Source: Planctomycetota bacterium (GTDB lineage: Bacteria > Planctomycetota > Phycisphaerae > WQYP01). From it: a stretch of DNA of 5,225 bases. Position 1 is the stretch's first letter. Each line of letters begins with the position of its first letter. Of the stretch, positions 4,450-5,225 are shown one piece after another. Both the position numbers and the translations under genes were made by a program. Below the pieces are notes generated by a model. It did not search any database. It was not told the DNA's origin and worked only from the letters and a program-made list of their open reading frames with translations. The DNA lies in the NCBI GenBank assembly GCA_021852245.1, contig JAJZNY010000401.1, forward strand, positions 1-5,225, read 5' to 3'.

Positions 4450-5225
4450 ATGATTAAACGACGGAAAACCCGGCAGGTAAGGGTAGGAAATGTGCTCATC
4501 GGGGGCGATGCCCCGGTGGCTGTGCAGTCGATGACCAGCGGCTACACCCACGATATCGACGGATGCGTGCGGGAAATCAACAAACTGGCGGCGGCGGGGG
4601 CGGATATTGTCCGCGTGGCGGTGCCGGAGCGCAAGGACACCGAAGCGCTGAAGGAGATTCTCAAGCAGGTCACCGTGCCGATTGTGGCCGATGTGCATTT
4701 TCATTTTCAGCGGGCGCTGGAGGCCGTTGAGGCGGGGGTACAGAAAATACGCCTGAACCCGGGCAACATCAATGATCGTTCGCAGGTGGAAAAGGTGATT
4801 GATGCCTGCAAGGAGCGGGGCATTCCGATTCGCGTCGGCGTTAACGAAGGATCGATTGTTGAACGGAAAGACAAACAGCGGCGTCTGAAGGAACTTGGCG
4901 CCGTGTTCAGCGACAACCGGCACGGCCATCTGCTGGCGATCATGATCTCCAAGCTGGAAGAATACTTGGATATCTTCTACGAACGCAATTTTTACGATAT
5001 CGTCATCTCGGCCAAATCGATCGATCCGCTGCTGGTGATCGATGCCTACACGGAAATATCGCGCCGATTTGATCATCCGCTGCATCTGGGCGTTACCCAT
5101 GCGGGCCCGAAGGAAACCGGCACCATTCGCAGTGTGGTGCCGCTGGGAACGCTTCTGGCCAATGGGATCGGCGATACGATTCGTATCAGCTATGCCAACG
5201 ATCCGATCTACGAAGTTCAGGACGG
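4450..5225 (+). CDS. ispG: 4-hydroxy-3-methylbut-2-enyl diphosphate synthase IspG/GcpE (partial, C-terminus outside window)
   Basis: IspG reductively converts 2-C-methyl-D-erythritol 2,4-cyclodiphosphate to HMBPP in the cytoplasmic MEP pathway of isoprenoid synthesis, using a 4Fe-4S cluster. The 258 visible codons cover the N-terminal TIM-barrel domain. Family landmarks are RRKTRQVRVGNVLIGGDAPV (4-23), VQSMTSGYTHDID (25-37), AAAGADIVRVAVP (47-59), VPIVADVHFHF (76-86), KIRLNPGNI (99-107), GIPIRVGVNEGS (124-135), HPLHLGVTHAGPKETG (209-224) and LLANGIGDTIRISYANDP (235-252). The cysteines that hold the iron-sulfur cluster are in the C-terminal domain beyond the edge. The stretch at 136-170 (IVERKDKQRRLKELGAVFSD...) is longer than in E. 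coli IspG and is what I recall of planctomycete-type proteins. The start is supported by GGAG 9 nt upstream and by the usual family N-terminus. Long minus-strand frames here are antisense shadows. Confidence 0.97.
   Translation, partial: MIKRRKTRQVRVGNVLIGGDAPVAVQSMTSGYTHDIDGCVREINKLAAAGADIVRVAVPERKDTEALKEILKQVTVPIVADVHFHFQRALEAVEAGVQKIRLNPGNINDRSQVEKVIDACKERGIPIRVGVNEGSIVERKDKQRRLKELGAVFSDNRHGHLLAIMISKLEEYLDIFYERNFYDIVISAKSIDPLLVIDAYTEISRRFDHPLHLGVTHAGPKETGTIRSVVPLGTLLANGIGDTIRISYANDPIYEVQD

Noticed and set aside
4225..5100. Long minus-strand open frame of 291 codons opposite ispG
   Set aside because: It is the antisense of a clearly recognisable IspG coding region, whose codon pattern leaves the reverse frame open. 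It has no SD or family pattern.

Overview
The window fits a Gram-negative chromosome of moderate-to-high G+C, probably a planctomycete-like bacterium. The best clue is the partial ispG at the right end: from memory, its wording (QSMTSGYTHDID, IADVHFHFQ-like core, GVTHAGPKETG) is closest to Phycisphaerae/Planctomycetota IspG. This placement is a recollection, not a search. Genes are well spaced, and most have clear Shine-Dalgarno sites.

Layout, left to right. (1) Positions 1-413, minus: the N-terminal 137 codons of a DUF6088 / AbiEi-like winged-helix protein, the antitoxin-type half of AbiE-like toxin-antitoxin loci. Its gene runs off the left edge. Its promoter sits inside a nearly perfect 28-bp palindrome at 417-444, and the message would be almost leaderless. 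(2) Positions 454-895: no convincing gene. It holds two strong adjacent hairpins at 773-842. (3) Positions 896-2940, minus: a two-gene unit of uncharacterised envelope proteins. The first is a 353-residue protein with an N-terminal membrane anchor. The second, 29 nt downstream, is a 317-residue protein with a signal peptide, degenerate ~11-residue helical repeats and two C-terminal membrane segments. Each has a near-consensus SD. (4) Positions 2941-3464: apparently non-coding. (5) Positions 3465-4115, plus: a broken toxin-like gene of DUF6932 type, keeping only its first ~30 and last ~41 residues in different frames, overlapping by ATGA an intact XRE-type HTH gene that looks like its antitoxin or regulator. 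(6) Positions 4116-4449: non-coding, with a good candidate promoter for ispG. (7) Positions 4450-5225, plus: the N-terminal 258 codons of ispG (methylerythritol phosphate pathway).

Read together, the left ~4.1 kb is an accessory stretch beside a housekeeping gene. It holds two unrelated toxin-antitoxin-like loci, one cut by the window edge and one decayed to an orphan regulator, on either side of an undescribed two-gene membrane/secreted module. That module is the best candidate for a new system. The internally deleted DUF6932-XRE pair is the clearest evolutionary story. All family assignments were made by eye.
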